Source: Flavobacterium sp. WC2421 (GTDB lineage Bacteria; Bacteroidota; Bacteroidia; Flavobacteriales; Flavobacteriaceae). From it: a stretch of 64,000 nucleotides of DNA. The notes beneath the pieces were generated by a model. That model did no database searches. It was not told the DNA's origin and saw nothing but the letters and a program-made list of their open reading frames with translations. This document shows positions 18,362-27,028 of this stretch, piece after piece. Both the position numbers and the translations under genes were made by a program. The stretch is taken from the NCBI RefSeq assembly GCF_040822115.1, contig NZ_CP162004.1:1488001-1552000 (forward strand), read 5' to 3'. Position 1 is the stretch's first letter. Each line of letters opens with the position of its first letter.

Positions 18362-19180
18362 TTAATGACCGTGTGCATTTGCAGAAACTTCTTTCCATTC
18401 TTCAAATTCAGCAAGACGTTCCGCATAAACCTTTTTAACGGCAGGATAAGCTACTTTTCCTAAAAGGAAATGTAAAGGTGGTTTTTCACTATCTATCAAT
18501 GCCAAAACTGCTGTGGCTGTTGTTTCGGGATTTCCCCAGCCATCTGGAACTGGTGCTTCAAAGAAAGCTTTTTTAAGTGGAGCATAAGTTTCAGTAGGTT
18601 CAGTCTGAAAAGCTGAAGCACCGGACCAATCTGTTGCAAAACCATTTGGTTCTATTAAACTCACTTTAACCCCAAATTCTGTAAGTTCAGTAGCCAATGT
18701 TTCAGTCAGACCGTTAACGGCATATTTTGATGCGTTGTAAAGTCCTAAAACCGGTAAAGTTACCAATCCTAAAAAGCTTGAAACCTGAATTACGTGACCA
18801 CTTTTTTGCTCACGAAAAATAGGCGTTATAGCTTGGGTAACCCAAAGTACACCAAAAAAGTTAGTCTCCATTTGAGCACGCGCTTGTTCTTCTGTTGTTT
18901 CTTCAATTGCACCAAACAATCCAAAACCTGCGTTGTTTATAACTACATCTATACGATTAAAATGATCTTTTGCTTTTTGTACTGCTGTAAAGCATGCTGC
19001 ACGATCATTAACATCGAGTTGAATAGGAAAAATGGCATCGCCAAATTCAGCTACAAGTTCTTTTAGATTTTCTAAATTTCTTGCAGTTGCTGCTACTTTA
19101 TCGCCACGTTGTAAGAGAGCTTTTGCCCAAATTTTACCAAAACCTCTTGAGGCTCCTGTAATCAAAATTATTTTTGACAT
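18362..19180 (-). CDS. Short-chain dehydrogenase/reductase (SDR)
   Basis: 272 aa classical SDR. The cofactor loop is TGASRGFGK, NNAG is in VVINNAGFG, catalytic Ser is in QVSSFLG, and Tyr/Lys are in LYNASKYA. A basic residue after the Gly motif and ATARN suggest NADPH preference. The C-terminus ends NAHGH. The substrate cannot be told from sequence. The gene lies 66 bp before the AraC gene on the same strand. An eroded second AraC gene lies on the other strand upstream, so this small block may have been acquired together. Confidence 0.88.
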   Translation of the reverse strand: MSKIILITGASRGFGKIWAKALLQRGDKVAATARNLENLKELVAEFGDAIFPIQLDVNDRAACFTAVQKAKDHFNRIDVVINNAGFGLFGAIEETTEEQARAQMETNFFGVLWVTQAITPIFREQKSGHVIQVSSFLGLVTLPVLGLYNASKYAVNGLTETLATELTEFGVKVSLIEPNGFATDWSGASAFQTEPTETYAPLKKAFFEAPVPDGWGNPETTATAVLALIDSEKPPLHFLLGKVAYPAVKKVYAERLAEFEEWKEVSANAHGH

Positions 19181-19541
19181 GATTAATTATATTAAAATTA
19201 TATCAACAAAGTTACATAGACTGTGCATGAAGGATTTTCACAAAAGTGGGAATTACTGGTACATTTTAACGGAGTTAAAAGTCTAATTCGATATGCTGCG
19301 TGTACTCTTGAATTTGATAAATAAGCAATTTCAAAATCGCTTAAAACTGGTCTTCTCAATATGTTTCCAGATCTGGATTCTGGAATATGGGAGGTTTCTG
19401 CCAGAATTTTGTTCGAATGATAATTGGTTTCTTTTTGGATAATTTCCTTAGTCAAATTCAGCATATGGCTGTGCTACTTCTGGAAGAAAGATTCCAGTGT
19501 TTCGCATGTTTTCTGAAATCGTAAGAAATAAGTCGTATTAA

Positions 19542-19890
19542 AAAGCTCAAAAACCAGCTTGGGCTTCGAAAATAGAATCGATTATTAATGATGAAAACTG
19601 GGGAAATTTGTATTTGAACAAACTAGCAAATGAGTTAGGCTTGTATCTTGTTTATTTATCAAGAAAATTTCCAGAGTATTTTAATGTGGACTTCGCAGAT
19701 TATATTCGTGAAAAAAAGCTAGAACAAGGGAAGTTTATTTCATTAAAATAAATCGATTACTAATTCAGCTATTTCACATCAATGCGGATTTTCGGATGAA
19801 AGCCATTTTTCGAGATATTTATAGCAAAGTTCAAAATGACGCCAAAGCAATTCCAAAAAACAGTTCAAAAAGATAAGAATATGCCATTAG
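19542..19890 (+). pseudogene. Eroded AraC-family regulator, C-terminal DNA-binding domain
   Basis: Three frames together spell an AraC DNA-binding domain. Frame one (about 19542-19751) reads KAQKPAWASKIESIIN, then NLYLNKLANELGLYLVYLSR and FADYIREKKLEQGK, then a stop. Frame two (19753-19824) reads SITNSAISHQCGFSDESHFS, the second helix-turn-helix, then a stop. Frame three (from 19830) reads FKMTPKQFQKTVQK, the usual end of the domain. At least two frameshifts and a stop just upstream in frame rule out expression as one protein. The ~340 bp before it (19190-19540) have more stops and may be the decayed N-terminal part, but I cannot assign them. Confidence 0.75.
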
Positions 19891-19957
19891 GTTTGCAATC
19901 TGCTATTTTAAGTTTTTTAAATTCTATATTTTTGTTTTCACATAAAACGATATCAGT

Positions 19958-20983
19958 ATGTATAATTTCAAAAATGATTATTCAGAAGGTGCTCATCCTT
20001 CTATTTTAAATACGCTTTTAGCAACTAATATGGTGCAACAAATAGGTTATGGAGAAGATGATTATTCAGCTCAAGCAAAAACTATTTTAAGAAATAAAAT
20101 GAGTAATGCTAATGCAATTATCTATTTTGTGTCTGGAGGGACGCAAACTAATCTTCTTGTTATTACTACCTTGCTACGATCACATGAAGCGGTTATTAGT
20201 GCAAAAACTGGGCATATTTATGCTAATGAAACTGGAGCTATAGAGGCAACAGGGCATAGAGTAATTACTGTTGAGACACAAGATGGGAAACTTAGACCAT
20301 TAGATATTAAAAAAGTGTTGCAAGATCATTTATTAAGACCACACGTTGTAAAACCAAAAATGGTTTATATCTCTAATTCAACCGAAATAGGTACGATTTA
20401 TAATAAAGAAGAATTGCAAGAGCTATCTGAATGTTGCAGATCAGAAGAGTTGCATCTTTTTTTAGACGGGGCAAGATTAGGACATGCACTAATGGCTGAA
20501 AACAATGATTTGACTTTGTCTGATATTTCAGCACTTACCGATGTGTTTTATATTGGGGGAACAAAAAATGGAGCTTTGCTTGGTGAAGCAATTGTGTTTA
20601 ATACTGTAAAACTAGCAACAGATTTTGATTATTTATTGAAACAAAAAGGGGCGCTATTGGCAAAAGGAAGAGTGCTGGGGATACAGTTTCTGGAGTTATT
20701 CAAAGAGGACTTGTATTTTACTTTAGCAAAATATGCTAATGCTATGGCAATGAAAATTGCAGATGCAATTAAAGATAAAGGATATTCTTTTTTAACAAAT
20801 TCTACTACAAACCAAATATTTCCTATTTTACCCAAAAATATAATTGAAAAATTAAGTCAAAAATATGCGTTTTATGTGTGGAAAGATATTGATGAAAATA
20901 CATCTGCTATACGTTTAATTACATCATGGGCAACAGACGAGAATAAAGTGAATGAGTTGATTGATGATTTAAAGAAACTATAA
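19958..20983 (+). CDS. ltaE: Low-specificity L-threonine aldolase-like PLP enzyme
   Basis: 341 aa, the usual length for the family. PLP fold type I: SGGTQTNLL binds the cofactor phosphate, FLDGARLG carries the cofactor Asp, and IGGTKNGALLG holds the Schiff-base Lys. The start NDYSEGAHPSIL and the GYGEDDYS segment are typical of threonine aldolases. It converts L-threonine or allo-threonine to glycine and acetaldehyde in the cytoplasm. It is a single gene, with the AraC remnant upstream and a tRNA on the opposite strand downstream. Related beta-eliminating lyases are the main alternative. Confidence 0.85.
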   Translation: MYNFKNDYSEGAHPSILNTLLATNMVQQIGYGEDDYSAQAKTILRNKMSNANAIIYFVSGGTQTNLLVITTLLRSHEAVISAKTGHIYANETGAIEATGHRVITVETQDGKLRPLDIKKVLQDHLLRPHVVKPKMVYISNSTEIGTIYNKEELQELSECCRSEELHLFLDGARLGHALMAENNDLTLSDISALTDVFYIGGTKNGALLGEAIVFNTVKLATDFDYLLKQKGALLAKGRVLGIQFLELFKEDLYFTLAKYANAMAMKIADAIKDKGYSFLTNSTTNQIFPILPKNIIEKLSQKYAFYVWKDIDENTSAIRLITSWATDENKVNELIDDLKKL

Positions 20984-21040
20984 ATTTAAACTCAATAGTA
21001 GGGAATGATTTTGGTGAATTGCTCAAAAAATTTCTAAACA

Positions 21041-21078
21041 TAAAAAAAACCTCTAAAATCAAAAGACTTTAGAGGTTT
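21041..21078 (-). terminator. Terminator of tRNA-Val
   Basis: Inverted repeat AAACCTCTAAA / TTTAGAGGTTT (21047-21057 and 21068-21078) with a 10-nt loop. The long T run lies on the minus-strand side (eight A on the plus strand from 21042), so it ends the tRNA transcript. Confidence 0.8.
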
Positions 21079-21086
21079 CAAAGTTA

Positions 21087-21164
21087 TGGTGGGCGATGAG
21101 GGGTTCGAACCCCCGACCCCCTCGGTGTAAACGAGGTGCTCTGAACCAGCTGAGCTAATCGCCC
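21087..21164 (-). tRNA. tRNA-Val (anticodon UAC)
   Basis: On the minus strand the sequence folds as a cloverleaf. The acceptor stem is GGGCGAT / ATCGCCC, the D arm contains GCTCAGCTGGTTCAGAGC, and the anticodon stem CCTCG / CGAGG closes the loop TTTACAC with anticodon TAC. The T arm contains GGGGGTTCGAACCCC. Discriminator A is followed by an encoded CCA (21087-21089). Confidence 0.97.
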
Positions 21165-21204
21165 TAACACAATTTGTAAATTTTACATTTCCTTATTGCG
21201 AGTG

Positions 21205-21236
21205 CAAATATAGACTAGTTTTTCGCTTACGCAAAA
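21205..21236 (-). promoter_or_regulatory. Bacteroidota-type promoter of tRNA-Val
   Basis: On the minus strand a TTTTG box (21232-21236) is followed after exactly 19 bp by TATATTTG (21205-21212). This matches the Bacteroidota consensus TTTG-N19-TAnnTTTG. The tRNA 5' end lies about 40 bp downstream. Confidence 0.75.
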
Positions 21237-21320
21237 CATTTATATGAATATTTTTTTATTTTTTTTATTTGATTTATATCTTGTTGAATTTTAATTTGTT
21301 GGGATTTTAAAAACGAAATA

Positions 21321-21358
21321 AAAAAACTCCATTTGATCAAAGATAAGTGGAGTTTTAA
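21321..21358 (-). terminator. Terminator of the duplicated-domain protein gene
   Basis: Inverted repeat AAAACTCCA / TGGAGTTTT (21323-21331 and 21348-21356) with a T run on the minus strand, 14 bp after the stop codon of the gene at 21372. Confidence 0.75.
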
Positions 21359-21371
21359 AAATTTCTAGGAA

Positions 21372-22169
21372 TTATTTGGAAAGTGTAGGCTCATTATGGT
21401 ACAAATAATCGCCATGTATTCCAGTAAAGGCCTTGTTTAATTCAGCAAAGAATGCTTTTCGATCTTCTTCTTTTGGCCATGCGAGTTGAATTAACTCATT
21501 TTGTTTGTCGTTAGCTTTTTCTAAATCAGATAAGGAATCGTATAAATAGGCTTCCAAGAAGTCTCTGCTATCAGATCCCCAGGAATGACGATGTGGGTAG
21601 TATGCTTTTATATAGGGGTTGTTCAGTGTTATTTTTTCGTTGAATTCTTTTAACCCTTTTCCCTGTCCATTCAATGACATTTGAGATTTTCTAATATATA
21701 CAATCATGGGTTCTTTGGAAGTAGTTTTAAGGTCTTTGCTTCCAGCAGCTACTGTAGTGTATATTTCATCTGAATGCATTGGGCCATAATAACTAGTGTA
21801 TTTGTCAAAAAAGGCCTTTCTTGCTTTCTCATCAGGCCATCCTTTTTTAATCAAGTCATTTGATACGTCATTGGCTTTTTCTATATCTTCCCATGTTTTG
21901 AATACTGAGACGAGTAAAACTTCGGAGCTATTTTCAGTATAATAATGGTTTAATAGTTCGGAACCTATTATTAAATCATTCTTACTAGTTACTTTGTCAA
22001 AGTACTCCTGTTCTGTTTGCTTCCAATCTTTTCGGTCAGTATCTAAGTTTCGATGCAATGTGGTTACCGTAACGAATACTGGTTTTGGGTCTTCTTGAGC
22101 ATGTAGTTTGATACTCAATAGGAGCGTTAAAATTAACATTCCTAATACTAAATTTCTGCTTTTTTTCAT
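21372..22169 (-). CDS. Secreted protein with two similar alpha/beta domains, function unknown
   Basis: 265 aa with a clear signal peptide (cleavage after KLHAQ). I do not recognise a named family. The mature protein looks internally duplicated. The first half ends with KANDVSNDLIKKGWPDEKAR, then FFDKYTSYYGPMHSDEIY. The second half ends with KANDKQNELIQLAWPKEEDR, then FFAELNKAFTGIHGDYLY. Each half starts with a strand such as VFVTVTTLHRN or MIVYIRKSQMS, which suggests two ferredoxin-like (dimeric alpha-beta barrel type) units. There is no catalytic motif and no lipobox, so a periplasmic location is likely. It is transcribed alone. Confidence 0.75.
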   Translation of the reverse strand: MKKSRNLVLGMLILTLLLSIKLHAQEDPKPVFVTVTTLHRNLDTDRKDWKQTEQEYFDKVTSKNDLIIGSELLNHYYTENSSEVLLVSVFKTWEDIEKANDVSNDLIKKGWPDEKARKAFFDKYTSYYGPMHSDEIYTTVAAGSKDLKTTSKEPMIVYIRKSQMSLNGQGKGLKEFNEKITLNNPYIKAYYPHRHSWGSDSRDFLEAYLYDSLSDLEKANDKQNELIQLAWPKEEDRKAFFAELNKAFTGIHGDYLYHNEPTLSK

Positions 22170-22284
22170 GATAATTTTGTATTAAATGATTAATTACTAA
22201 AAACGAGTATTAAATTTAACACATTAACAGTCAGAAACTTATCTTTTTTTAAAATATTTTTTAACACAAAAATAGCTTTGTAAT

Positions 22285-23520
22285 CTATATCCCTTTGTTT
22301 AAAGGTAATTCGGCAACTACAAAAGTGCTTCCGCCGATATAAATAAAATCATTTTTTGTAGCATTATTCCTAACGGATGCGTATGCATCTGATACAGAGC
22401 GGTATGTATTTCCTGTTAGATTGAATTTTTTAGCTGTAGTTTGTAAGATTTCGGCATCTAATCCACGGGGAATGTTGGGTTTACAAAAGTAGTAAATAGC
22501 GTCAATTGGGAATAAAGGTAGAATTTCATTCAAATCCTTGTCATTTACTAAACCAAGGACAATATGTAATTTCTCAAATGTTTCTTTTTCTATTTGATGT
22601 AGTACAATAGATAAACCTTCTTTATTGTGAGCGGTATCACAAATGATTTTAGGGGAACTTCCTAATTGTTGCCATCTGCCTTGAAGTCCAGTATTTTTAA
22701 CAACGTTCAATAATCCGTTTTCAATATTAACTTGGGTAAGACTAAATTCATTTTGCGTATTTAGAATACTGATCGTTTGAAGAACTGTTTTTTTATTGAA
22801 TTCTTGATAGTCACCAATTAAATCAGATGGGAATGTTTTTGAAATTAAGTCCGAAGCAAAATAAATTTCAGAATTACATTCTGTAGCCTTTTTAATAAAG
22901 ACTTCTTTTGTTTCAGGAGTATATTCTCCAATAACCACTGGAATTTCAGGTTTGATAATTCCTGCTTTTTCAAAGGCTACTGCTTCTAGCGTATTTCCTA
23001 AAAACTGCGTGTGATCTAATCCTATATTGGTAATTACGGATAGTAATGGGGTAATGATATTGGTTGCGTCGAGTCTTCCGCCCATTCCTACTTCGATAAT
23101 GGCAATATCTACTTTTTCTTTCGAAAAATAATCAAATGCAAGACCAACACTCATTTCAAAAAAGCTGATTTCATTGGACTCAAAAAATGATTTATTTGTA
23201 TTGATAAATTCGCAGACGAATTCTTCTGAAATATCTATTCCATTAATTTTTATGCGTTCTCTAAAATCTTTTAAGTGCGGGGAGGTGTATAGCCCTACTT
23301 TGTAACCAGCCTCTTGTAAGATGGAGGAAAGCATGTGTGAAGTAGATCCTTTTCCATTAGTGCCTGCTACATGAATACATTTTAAATTTTTATGCGGATT
23401 AGCAAGATGATTAATCAGGAGGTGTGTGTTTGTTAGATCTTTTTTATAGGCCGATGCACCCTGAAGTTGATACATAGGAAGTTGATTGAACATCCATTCT
23501 GTAGTTTCTTGATAATTCAT
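22285..23520 (-). CDS. folC: Folylpolyglutamate synthase / dihydrofolate synthase
   Basis: 411 aa, a Mur-ligase-family fold. The P-loop is HVAGTNGKGSTSHM, followed by GLYTSPHLKDFRERI (folate-binding region), EVGMGGRLDATN and NIGLDHTQFLG. The C-terminal domain contains DTAHNKEG, the usual second glutamate-ligase block. It adds glutamate to dihydropteroate and to folates in the cytoplasm. It is the last gene of a minus-strand run after the TonB/ExbD/ExbB genes, 45 bp behind the TonB-like gene, so it may share their transcript. Confidence 0.95.
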   Translation of the reverse strand: MNYQETTEWMFNQLPMYQLQGASAYKKDLTNTHLLINHLANPHKNLKCIHVAGTNGKGSTSHMLSSILQEAGYKVGLYTSPHLKDFRERIKINGIDISEEFVCEFINTNKSFFESNEISFFEMSVGLAFDYFSKEKVDIAIIEVGMGGRLDATNIITPLLSVITNIGLDHTQFLGNTLEAVAFEKAGIIKPEIPVVIGEYTPETKEVFIKKATECNSEIYFASDLISKTFPSDLIGDYQEFNKKTVLQTISILNTQNEFSLTQVNIENGLLNVVKNTGLQGRWQQLGSSPKIICDTAHNKEGLSIVLHQIEKETFEKLHIVLGLVNDKDLNEILPLFPIDAIYYFCKPNIPRGLDAEILQTTAKKFNLTGNTYRSVSDAYASVRNNATKNDFIYIGGSTFVVAELPLNKGI

Positions 23521-23565
23521 TTTATTGCAAAGTTTAGAAAATTGAGTTCAATTTTCAAATAAATA

Positions 23566-24363
23566 TTATTCTCCTAATTTGAAGTTCACAGTGATGAAAC
23601 CTATTTGTGTTTCGGGAGCATTTGAGTCAGGTTGCCATTTGTATTTTCTAGCTGTCGCTAATGCGGGTTCTACAAGACAAGGGTTTGTGTTTGTTGTTCC
23701 TTTGGTATATTTTGCAGCAACGACATTTCCGTTTCGATTAACAGTTATTTGAACGACAACTGTTCCAAATTCATTACATTTTTGTACTTCTTTACCTCTA
23801 GAACTAATACTTCTTCCATTTAAACCCCATCCGCTACCATTTCCTGTTCCTGTTCCAGAACCGTAGTAGCTGTTGGCATAAGGATCTCCGTTTAAGCTTC
23901 CTTTGTCGCCTGCTACATTGTCATTTCCTTCTCCTCCTTTGGCTTTTCCATCGGATTTAGGGCCGTTTATTAAACTAGATAGGGCATCTGAAGTACTTTT
24001 TGAGGGTTTTGGATTTTCTTTTGGTTTTGGTTTTACCTCTTCGGTTGCAACTTGTTTAGTGGGTTGCGCTTTTTTAACCTGTTTGATAACAACTGCTTCT
24101 TCAATATCTTGAGCTAGTATTTCGTCTTCACTAGATGCAGCCTGCTTGGCAGCTGTAGGTTGTGGTGCTGATTGAATGGCTTCGGTAGGTTGAATGTCTC
24201 CAGACCCAAACTCTGAGGTTCCAAAATTGATTGCTATTCCATTTTCTGGTGGTGGATCTAAAGAGGTTAGTCCTAAATAAAAAAACAAGATGAACATTAA
24301 CACAAAAAGAACTGATGTGATAACGAATGACTTTTTTTCTTCTTCTGTTTCTAAATATTTCAT
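23566..24363 (-). CDS. TonB-like energy transducer
   Basis: 265 aa from the ATG at 24363 (MKYLETEEEKKS). The frame extends 11 residues upstream but without a better start. One N-terminal membrane helix (FVITSVLFVLMFILFFYLGL) is followed by a Pro/Lys/Glu-rich periplasmic linker (~60-130) and a Gly/Ser-rich stretch. A C-terminal TonB-like domain (~190-265) holds a Cys pair and VVVQITVNRNGNVVAAKY. It couples the inner-membrane proton gradient to outer-membrane receptors such as the SusC in this window. It is encoded directly after exbB and exbD, consistent with one complex. Confidence 0.85.
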   Translation of the reverse strand: MKYLETEEEKKSFVITSVLFVLMFILFFYLGLTSLDPPPENGIAINFGTSEFGSGDIQPTEAIQSAPQPTAAKQAASSEDEILAQDIEEAVVIKQVKKAQPTKQVATEEVKPKPKENPKPSKSTSDALSSLINGPKSDGKAKGGEGNDNVAGDKGSLNGDPYANSYYGSGTGTGNGSGWGLNGRSISSRGKEVQKCNEFGTVVVQITVNRNGNVVAAKYTKGTTNTNPCLVEPALATARKYKWQPDSNAPETQIGFITVNFKLGE

Positions 24364-24402
24364 GTAGAATAGATCTGTTTTTTTTTTGAAATGCAAATAA
24401 AA

Positions 24403-24795
24403 TTATTTTGGCCTAACAGCCAAAACTACTTTGATTTGGTTTCTGTTTGCAATATCCAAAACGTTTACGGCTTTTTCGATTGGCACTCCTTCTTCAGCTC
24501 TTAGAATAATAGCTTTGGTTTTATCAGCAGAAAATAATGCTAATAATTTTGATTCTAATTCAGTTTCGGAAACAGGTTCTTTATCAATAAAAAACTCTAA
24601 TTTTTTATTGATACTTACGGCAATATTTTTATTACTATCCGTTTTTCCTTTTGCTTTTGGTAGTACTAAATCTAAAGCATTAGTGGTTACCATGGTGGAT
24701 GTTAGCATAAAGAAAATAAGTAATAAGAACACAATATCAGTCATAGATGACATATTGAATTCGGCACTTACTTTATTTCGTCCTCTTAAATTCAT
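24403..24795 (-). CDS. exbD: ExbD/TolR-type biopolymer transport protein
   Basis: 130 aa with one N-terminal membrane helix (MTDIVFLLLIFFMLTSTMV) whose Asp is the conserved proton-carrying residue of ExbD/TolR. A periplasmic domain ends in IKVVLAVRP. The N-terminus contains the typical NKVSAEFNMSSMTD. It forms the proton-driven motor with the ExbB-like protein encoded 36 bp upstream and energises the TonB-like protein encoded next. Confidence 0.92.
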   Translation of the reverse strand: MNLRGRNKVSAEFNMSSMTDIVFLLLIFFMLTSTMVTTNALDLVLPKAKGKTDSNKNIAVSINKKLEFFIDKEPVSETELESKLLALFSADKTKAIILRAEEGVPIEKAVNVLDIANRNQIKVVLAVRPK

Positions 24796-24831
24796 AAGTA
24801 GATTTTATTTTTTTTATTAAAATGCTTAGTT

Positions 24832-25536
24832 TTAAGCAGGATCGTTTAATAAATCCAAAAAGTCAACCGCATTTGCCTCCATTTGGTGAACAATTTTATC
24901 CGTTTTTACTACTAGGTGGTTGTACCCTACAAAAGCAATAATTCCAACAACTAAACCAACTACAGTTGTTGTCATGGCAGTATAGATACCTTCAGAAAGT
25001 GCACCAACTTCAATTTGACCTCCAGCTGTTGCCATTTTATGAAATGCTTGAATCATACCTACAACGGTTCCTAAGAAACCAGTCATTGGACCTGCTCCAG
25101 AAATAGTTGCTAGCATACTTACGTTTTTTTCAAGCTTGTAAATTTCTAGTTTTCCGGCGTTTTCTATTGCAGTATTGATGTCATCAAGAGGTTTTCCAAT
25201 TCTTGAAATTCCTTTTTCAATTAATCGTGCAACAGGAGATTTAGAATGGGCACAAGCTATTTTAGCATTGTCAATGCGACCATTTTTAATATTTTCTTTA
25301 ACTTGACCCATGAAATTCACATCGATTTTTGATGCTGCATTGATAGCCATTAAGCGTTCGAAATAAAGGTATAGCGCTACAAAAAACATTAGGAATAAAG
25401 AGGTCATAATGATCTGACCAGCTAATCCTCCGCTAGTTATTAATTCAATTATAGATAAAGTTTTTTCTACAGGAACCGTTTCGGCTAAACTTTCACGAGC
25501 AACAGATAAGGTATCTGCTTGTAACAATATGTTCAT
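24832..25536 (-). CDS. exbB: ExbB/TolQ-type proton channel (MotA/TolQ/ExbB family)
   Basis: 234 aa with three membrane segments: GLAGQIIMTSLFLMFFVAL, the region around SMLATISGAGPMTGFLGTVV, and MTTTVVGLVVGIIAFVGYN. The conserved family block GPMTGFLGTVVGMIQAFHKM is complete. It forms the inner-membrane ring that uses the proton gradient with ExbD. It is the first gene of the TonB-system run and therefore the probable promoter-proximal gene. Confidence 0.92.
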   Translation of the reverse strand: MNILLQADTLSVARESLAETVPVEKTLSIIELITSGGLAGQIIMTSLFLMFFVALYLYFERLMAINAASKIDVNFMGQVKENIKNGRIDNAKIACAHSKSPVARLIEKGISRIGKPLDDINTAIENAGKLEIYKLEKNVSMLATISGAGPMTGFLGTVVGMIQAFHKMATAGGQIEVGALSEGIYTAMTTTVVGLVVGIIAFVGYNHLVVKTDKIVHQMEANAVDFLDLLNDPA

Positions 25537-25645
25537 AAAATTTTCTTTATTATGGAAACGCTAATATATTATAAAAATTGTTATTTTTTAGGATAAAAAT
25601 GGTAAACAAATATTAATTGTTTTTGCTGCTTATTTTAGTTTAAAT

Positions 25646-25698
25646 GTAAAAAGTCCGTTTGATAGATTCGGTTTAAAACGGATCTGTCAAACGGACTT
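25646..25698 (-). terminator. Terminator of the amino-acid dehydrogenase gene
   Basis: 15-bp stem (25651-25665 and 25684-25698) with one G-U pair, centred on GTCCGTTTG / CAAACGGAC, and a T run on the minus strand. It lies 36 bp after the dehydrogenase stop codon. Confidence 0.88.
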
Positions 25699-25733
25699 AA
25701 AATGAATTAATATTGCCTTTTTAATCTATTAAA

Positions 25734-26960
25734 TTACACTAATTGTTTTAAAGCAATTTCAAATGCAGTAGCACTAATGTTTGTTTTAGAATTGTTTAAA
25801 GCATGCGCTTTTACAATGGCATTTTTTATAATTTCTGATGTGTCTTGAAAAATAGCTTCATCAGTCATTTGTACTTTCTTTTCCATGAAATATGCAAAAA
25901 CTCTAGCCATTCCGCAATTTGAAATGAAATCAGGAATCAAACTTACTTTATGGTCTACATCTTCCATAATTGGGCCGAAAAATATTTCTTTATCAGCAAA
26001 TGGAACGTTAGCACCACAAGAAATCACTTCTAGTCCACTAGCAATTAAACTGTCAATTTGAGATTGAGCAACTAAGCGAGAAGCAGCACATGGTGTGAAA
26101 ATTTCAGCACCAATTGTCCATATTTTTTGATTTATTTCCTCAAAAGGGATCATGTTTTTAGCTACTAATTTATTCCCGTCTTTATTAAGGAATAATTCTT
26201 TTATTTCTTCAAATGAGAATCCTTCTTCATTGATTAACCCACCATCTCTATCGATAATACCAATTACTTTGGCGCCCATTTCGGCCAAATAGAATGCAGC
26301 AGCTGAACCTACATTTCCAAAACCTTGAACAATTGCTTTCTTTCCTTTTACATCACCACCATAGGTAGTATAATAATGACGAACGGCTTCGGCAACACCA
26401 AAACCAGTAATCATATCCGCAATCGTATATTTTCTTGCCACATCAGGGGAGAATTTCGGGTTTTCAATTACTTTAACGACTCCTTGACGTAGTTGACCTA
26501 TTCTATTTATTTTATCAGCTTCGGTAGGTTTAAAGTGACCATTAAAAACACCTTCTTGTGGATGCCAAACACCACATTCTTCCGTCATTGGAATAACTTC
26601 GTGAATTTCATCAACATTTAAATCACCACCGGTTCCATAATAACTTTTTAATAAAGGAGAAACGGCTTTGTACCAGCGTTGTAAAACGCCTTTTTTTCTT
26701 GGGTCATTTGGGTCAAAATTAATACCAGATTTGGCACCACCAATTGCTGGGCCAGAAACTGTAAATTTTACTTCCATCGTTTTTGCTAACGACAAAACTT
26801 CATTTATATCCAATCCTTTTCTCATTCTTGTTCCACCACCAGCAGCACCACCACGCAACGAGTTAATCACAGTCCAGCCTTCTGCATCTGTTTCAGTGTC
26901 TTTCCAATTGAATACAATTACAGGTTCTTTATTTTCAAATTTCTTCAGTAAATCTTTCAT
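25734..26960 (-). CDS. Glu/Leu/Phe/Val dehydrogenase
   Basis: 408 aa. The catalytic region has GGGTRMRKG, GPAIGGAKSG with the active-site Lys, and YYGTGGDLNVDE. A Rossmann domain follows with VQGFGNVGSAAAFYLAEMGA, and a late block reads PDFISNCGM. It oxidatively deaminates an amino acid to the 2-oxo acid with NAD(P). The sequence alone does not tell glutamate from branched-chain substrates. It is a single gene with its own strong terminator. A TATATTTG -7-like box lies upstream at 26986-26993, but no -33 box is at the right spacing. Confidence 0.9.
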   Translation of the reverse strand: MKDLLKKFENKEPVIVFNWKDTETDAEGWTVINSLRGGAAGGGTRMRKGLDINEVLSLAKTMEVKFTVSGPAIGGAKSGINFDPNDPRKKGVLQRWYKAVSPLLKSYYGTGGDLNVDEIHEVIPMTEECGVWHPQEGVFNGHFKPTEADKINRIGQLRQGVVKVIENPKFSPDVARKYTIADMITGFGVAEAVRHYYTTYGGDVKGKKAIVQGFGNVGSAAAFYLAEMGAKVIGIIDRDGGLINEEGFSFEEIKELFLNKDGNKLVAKNMIPFEEINQKIWTIGAEIFTPCAASRLVAQSQIDSLIASGLEVISCGANVPFADKEIFFGPIMEDVDHKVSLIPDFISNCGMARVFAYFMEKKVQMTDEAIFQDTSEIIKNAIVKAHALNNSKTNISATAFEIALKQLV

Positions 26961-27028
26961 TTTGTTGCGATATGTTTAATTTGTACAAATATAAAAAATA
27001 GAATAATGCGAATTATGTATTTGTGTAT

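Noticed and set aside
19181..19541. Small minus-strand ORF of 88 codons (19198-19464)
   Set aside because: No recognisable domain or start context; the region is more likely decayed DNA next to the AraC remnant.
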